A stretch of 16,787 bases of DNA from Acetobacteraceae bacterium (GTDB lineage Bacteria > Pseudomonadota > Alphaproteobacteria > Acetobacterales > Acetobacteraceae): contig PLSZ01000582.1 of assembly GCA_003164305.1 (NCBI GenBank), positions 9,717 through 26,503 of the forward strand, written 5' to 3'. Shown one piece after another: positions 7,989-13,900 of this stretch; position 1 is the first letter of the stretch; the number at the start of each line of letters is the position of its first letter. The translations under genes and the position numbers were made by a program. The notes below the pieces were generated by a model. It saw nothing but the letters and a program-made list of their open reading frames with translations. It made no database searches and was not told where the DNA came from.

Positions 7989-7993
7989 GGGAG
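7989..7993 (+). promoter_or_regulatory. Ribosome binding site supporting the start at 7998
   Basis: GGGAG, within GTGGGAG, lies four bases before the ATG at 7998. The other in-frame candidates, ATG at 7974 and GTG at 7902, lack a comparable site. The short spacing leaves some doubt. Confidence 0.55.
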
Positions 7994-7997
7994 CGTC

Positions 7998-10900
7998 ATG
8001 GGCCTCTACCAAAGATTACTCAGAACCGTGTCGCATTCCGTGCTGCCCGGGCGTGCGACCGGGCACGGCGCCGCGAAGACTGACCCTCCTCCGATCCTTT
8101 CGTCGCCCGACCGTCACGATCGCCTGCTTCGCACGCCGCTGCTGTTCGAAACGATGGAACCGCGCGTGCTGTTGTCGGGCGATCCGCTCAGCACGGCAGC
8201 CCAGACCGCGTTGCTCGCCGGTCTGCAAAGCTTCGAAACCTGGGCCGCCAACCAACTGCTGCAATCCGCGCAACTCGCGCAACAGCTGCCGGTGGTCAGC
8301 ACGTCGGTCGGCGATCTGGTCAATCTGCCGGCGCAGGTGCAGAGCCATCTGGTGGCGCCGCTGCAGGCTTACTTCGCGTCCACCACGTCACCGACGGTGG
8401 AAGGACTGGCCGCCGCGCTCAGTAACGATCCGGCCGAGGCGGGATCGGTCATCGGCCAGTTCGCGCATGGCGAGTTCCTGCTGACGCTGTCGAACTTCCA
8501 GACCAGCACATCGATCAGCACCGCGCTGAACCTCAGCGAGGACAGCGCCGGGATCAGCCTGCAAATCGGTTCGCCGCCGACACTGTCCGGGCAGGCGACG
8601 GTCTCCGCGGCGCTGACCTTCGGCTACGATACCGGTGGTTCGACTGGCGCGACGCCCGGCTTCTTCATCCAACCGGGCACGATCACCGAGGGCGTCAGCC
8701 TGGCGGCGACCAACATCAACCTCACGGCGGGGCTCGGCGCGGCGGATGCCACGGTCACCGGCGGTTCGGCCTCGCTCAGCGCGATGGCCACCGTGCAGTT
8801 GAAGGATCCCATCGGAGGCGACACCAACGATTACATTACGCCCGGGGAATTGACGGGCACGCCGCTGACGGCGCTCGTTTCAACCACGCTGTCCGGGACT
8901 GGCAACGTCACGTTGCCGGTCACTTCGTCTCTGGTGCCGGGCGGGTCGCAAACCCTGCAACTGAACTGGTCCGGCAACTTCGCCGCCGAGGGCGGTTCCA
9001 ACCTCGCCAGCCTGGGCGATTGGGCGAAACTCGATACGATCTCCCCGTCGCTGGTGCGCCAGGCGGTGGCCGCTTTGCCGGGGATCATTCAGTCGGCGGC
9101 GAACAGCGCCGGCTTTGGCGCCAGCATTCCCGTGCTCGGGCAATCCCTTGGTCAGTTGTTCAACTTCGGCACTCAGTTCAGTACCGCGGCGACCGCGGTC
9201 AGCAGCGCGACGACGCTGTCGCAGGTCGCCAGCGCGCTGCAGACGGCCCTGGGCGGCACCGTTACGTTCACCGTCGATACGGCGAACAACGAACTCGACA
9301 TGCTGATCACCGCCAGCACCGGGTTCAATACGACGTTGCCGTTCGGCATCGATACCAGCGTGGACAGCGTCAGTCTGGTGCTGAACGGAACGATCCAGGC
9401 GAGCGGCACGGCGTCCGCGACCCTCGATCTAGGCCTGTCCTTCGATACCAGCCAACCGGATGCCAGCCGTCTTGTTCTGGTCGAGAAAAACAGCAGTCTG
9501 GGACTGGCCTTCAACGCGGTCACCTCGACGCCGATCACCGCAACGGCGGCCCTGGGCCTGCTGCAAGTACAGGTCGGCGGCGGAACCGTTTCAGTGGGCG
9601 CGTCGAACGGCTCCGGTGGCGTCGATACCACGAAGCCGGCCACGGTGACGGTCGGTTTCGCCAGCACCGGGAACGGCCGGGTCACTTTGGCGCAGGTGGC
9701 CGCCAATCCGGCGGGAGCGCTGAACGCGCCAGTCTACAACGGGGCGATCCAGGCGAGCCTGCCGCTGACCAGCATGGATGGCGCGTCCACGGCGACGCTC
9801 GGCATCGCGTGGACGCTTGGCGTCGTCGGCCCAACGATCACCGGGGCCGACCAGGTGGCTGCGCTGATCGTTTCGCCGGGCAACCTTTTGTCGTCGGCGC
9901 AATTAAGCACGGCGGCGGCGGCCGGTTTGCAACAGCTTGGCCAGTGGGCCACCGCGATGACCGCCGCCACGGGCCACGCCGGCGCCTTCGCTACCTCGAT
10001 CCCGCTGCTGGGGAACAGCCTCGGTCAGATGGCCGATCTGTCCAGCGTGCTCAGCGCCGTTGCGAGCGCGATCCAATCGTTCGCGGTCAGCGGCGCGAGC
10101 ACAGATGATTTCGTCACCGTGATCAACTCCGCCCTGGCGCCTTTCGATACCAAAAACCTGACGCTTTCGATCGACGCGACGCAAAGTTACGCGGGTGAAA
10201 TACCGGCCGCGAACACTTCGGAGGCGGCGAGTCTCGGCCTGACGTCCGGTACCGATCAACTGGCGTTTAATCTGGCCCTGACCGCGACCGTCATGGGCAG
10301 CGCCCCGATCAGCCTGTCCGGCGGCGCCGCGGCCGCCAACATCTCCTTCACCGGCAGCGTCGCCTTTACCACCACCGTCAAACTGGGCCTGACATTCGGC
10401 GTCCTGTTGACTCCCAATCTGAGCCCGTCAGACGCGGCCTTCGTGCGGCTGAACCAACTGGACGGGTCGATCAGCGTCAGCGCGAGCAACCTCACGTTCG
10501 GCGCCAGCATCGGGATACTCGGCGCGAAGGTGACCGGCGGTTCGCTGACGCTGAACGCCGAGGCCAGCGCGTCGTTCGCCGGCGCCAGCGGCACCACCCC
10601 ACTGACGCTGACTCAGATCGCCGGCACGACAGCGGCGAGTTTGCTCGACGTTGTCGTAAAAACCTCGACCTTGACAGCGATGTTGCCGTTGACCGCGACG
10701 TTCGGCGATCTGTCGGGCGACGCGGCGACGATCGTGGTAACCGCCGATCCGCTCAGCGGCACGGCGCCGACAATCACGATCACCGGGGCCAACGCGACGA
10801 ATTTCGATGCGTTCGCCAATCTGACTCCGGCCGACCTTTTGGGCTCGTTGCAATCGATCGGCTCCACGTTGAGCGAGATCGGCGGCTCCAGCCTGCTGGC

Positions 10901-13900
10901 CACGCCCATTCCGCTGACCAACCTGACCGTGGGCCAGGCCGCCGCGTTCGGCACCGACTTCGCCAGCGACGTGACCTCGCTGTTGAGCAATGCCGGCGGC
11001 GGCGCGGACTTTACCAACCTGCAACAATTCATCTCCGACCTCAGCGGTCTGACCGGTCTGTCCGGCATCACCGACACTTACGATTCCGACAGCGGAGAAC
11101 TGGAGATCGGCTTCAACCTGGCGGAGACGTTTGCCGCCACGCCAGTAACGTTCGACTATAACCTGACCGGGGCGTCGGGAACGATTCTGGGAGATCTGTC
11201 CAACGTCGCGTCGGCCTCGGCATCGCTGTCGATCGGCGGCACGGGAACCGTGGCGGTCGCCTTCGGCTTCGATCTGGCGGCGACATCGGTGCGGCTCCAG
11301 GGTGGCGCGGCGCTGCCCTCGACGGGCATGCTGCCGGCCGGCGCCGACGCGCACTTTACCCTGATGCTGGCGGGACAAAGCGGCTCGCCGACGGTGGTGC
11401 CGGTGACGGTCAGCGCGGCCTCGACTCAAAGCAACACGACGGACACCGATCTGGTGACCGACGTGAACGACGCGCTGCGCACCGCTTTGGAGGCAGCCGG
11501 CCTCGACGCCAATTTGGTCACCGCCAGCACCACTTCGATCTCCGGCGGCAACGCGTTGGTGCTGACCCTGGCCTCGGGCGCGTTCACGTCGCTGTCCGTC
11601 AGCGCGGCGCCCGAAGATCCCGCCGTCTACGGCCTGGGTTTGGCTCCCGCCGCGACCCCGACGGCGACATTGTCCGGCGCCGCGCCTCTGCCAGAGAGCG
11701 GCAAGCTGACCGCCGATGCATCGTTCACCGTGGCCGCGGATGGCGGCGCGCCGAGCACACTCACTATCACGGCGGCGTCCACCTCCGGCAACGGCGACCG
11801 GTCGGATTTGCTGACCCGGGTTCAGTCCGCGCTGAACCCGTTGAACGCGACGCTGACGGCGGCGGATCGCCCACCGATCGTGGTCAGCCTGACCAGCGGC
11901 GGGGTGCTGTCCTTCGCGATCTCCGGCGAGGGCAGCACGCTGACGATCGCCGCCCCCGCCTCGGGCCAGACCGGCCTTGGTCTGGCGGCGATGCAATCGG
12001 TGGCGGCCGGCGCGCCCGCGGTTTCGGTCGAGGCGTCGGGCGGCCCGGTTCCGACCAATTTCAATTTAACGCAGGCGCAAAGTTTCTCGATCGCCGTGGA
12101 CGGCGGGCCGACATTCAACGTGACCGTGCCGGCGGTTTCGACGAACACGACCGCGCAGAATTTGGCCGACGACGTCACCGCCGCGTTGGCCGCGGTGAAT
12201 AATTATCTCGCGGGAGCGGGCCTGCCGGGCCTGACGGTTTCAGTCGATCCCAATACGTTGCATTTGATCTTTTCGACGACGGGTTCGACGTCCTCGATCG
12301 TGCTGAGCGCCGCCACCGGCAACCAGCTTGGGATCGGCGCCAACGACGTCAGCGCCGCGCCGATGGAGACCCTGACCGGCTCCCAGAGTTTCGCCAATCA
12401 GGTGAGCCTGACCCAGCTTTCGCTCGGCGGTTCGCTGGATCTGAGCGGCACCATCAACGCCACGGCGCAATTCGGCATCGTGCAGATCGATCTTGGACCG
12501 GCGACGGCGTCGATCGACGCCGGGGTTTCCCTGGCGATGGACGGCGACGGCGTGACGTTGTCCAGTTTGCTCGCCAATCCCACCGCCATCGCGAATTATT
12601 TCCCGGACGGACCGACCTTGACCGGAACGGCGTCTTTGAAGTTGCCGGTTTCGGTGACGGGTCCATTGGCGACGTCTCTGGGCCTGAACGCCAGCGCCGC
12701 GGTCACCTTGAGTTCGCCGGACATTTTCGACCCGACATCGTGGACCGCGGGCGGCGGCGACCTGGAAGGCCTGACCAACCTGCAGGGCTTCAGTTTCGCC
12801 ACCGTGCAGGCCGCGATCGCGCAACTGGGAGAGTTCATCAGCGGATTTTCGTCGAACGGCCTGCTCAGCCAGCCGATCCCCTTGCTCAACGTTTCGCTTG
12901 GCAAGGTGCTCGGCATCACCGGAGGGTTCACCACCTTTGGCAACGATCTGCAGGCGGTCGGCGATTTCACGCTGGACCAGTTGCAGACGCAATTGGACAC
13001 GGCGATCGGTCAGGCGTTCGGCCTGTCCACCACCGGCAACTACGTCACCTTTACATTGTCCGGCGGCGTTCTCGCCATCGACCTGGATTTTACCCCGAGC
13101 CTGCCGTCCGCCACCCTGCCGTTGAATTTCGACCTGACCGCTTTGGGCCTGCCGGCGCAGCCGAACCTGCCTGGCGTCAGCGACTTCACCGGCGGCAGCG
13201 TCACGGTGAAGCCGAGTGCCAGCTTCAACCTGGTGCTCGACATCGACCTGACGACGCCGACCAGCCCGGTGTTCGACCTCGGCAGCGCCACGTCGCTGGA
13301 TTTCGGGTTGCTGGTCAGCGCGACGAACCTGAGTTCCACCCTGGCGCTCGGGCCGTTGGGACTGTTCATTTCCGATGGCTCGCTGGCGATCAGCGCCGAG
13401 GGCAACACCGCGGCGCCGGCGACGTTCGACGTTGGCCTCAGCAATGCGCAGGCGCGCTACAACATCGCGAATTTCCTCAATGATGATCTGGGCTGGTTCG
13501 GTGGCGGCACGCCGGTCACCACGACGATCAACGGGCAGGTCACCGTCAATCTGCCGGTCGCCGGCCCGCTGGCGAGCAATTCACTCGGCACGCTGAGTTT
13601 GAAGATCGCCAATCTCGGCGATTTCGTGAACGACGCCTTGCAAAACCCAGGAAATCTGGCGAACGACGTGGTCTTCTCGGCCCCGGATCTGTCGTCGATC
13701 TTTTCCAGCATCGATCTTCTGGGCAACGACCAGGGCCTGATCGACACGTTGAACACTTACATCGGCCAGTTGGGCTCGCTGTTGAGTGGAGGCCTGCTCA
13801 GTTCGGATCTGCCCTTGGTCGGCAACGCGCTGTCGTCGGCGTCGAACTTCCTCACCCAGCTTGAATCCGCGCTCGACGGCATGGGCCCGGCGGCGGAAAT

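Larger units (their letters stand above)
7457..7997. other. Non-coding interval between the sulfotransferase fusion and the LEPR-XLL gene
   Basis: I find no convincing gene in these 541 bases. The interval contains a REP-like inverted hairpin pair (7627-7733), a perfect palindrome TTTTCGAAAA (7865-7874) and a possible but weak -10 TATAAC (7778-7783). No stem followed by a T-run is visible after the stop at 7456, so no intrinsic terminator is called. Base composition falls toward AT in 7840-7970, as expected upstream of a gene. Confidence 0.75.

Noticed and set aside
7945..8484. A + strand 179-codon frame at the start of the LEPR-XLL gene
   Set aside because: It is in a different frame, Arg/Ser/Cys-rich, and conflicts with the LEPR-XLL motif encoded in the frame from 7998.
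10428..11996. A 522-codon open frame on the - strand
   Set aside because: It lies opposite the LEPR-XLL gene and is Arg/Gln/Gly-rich and featureless: an antisense shadow.
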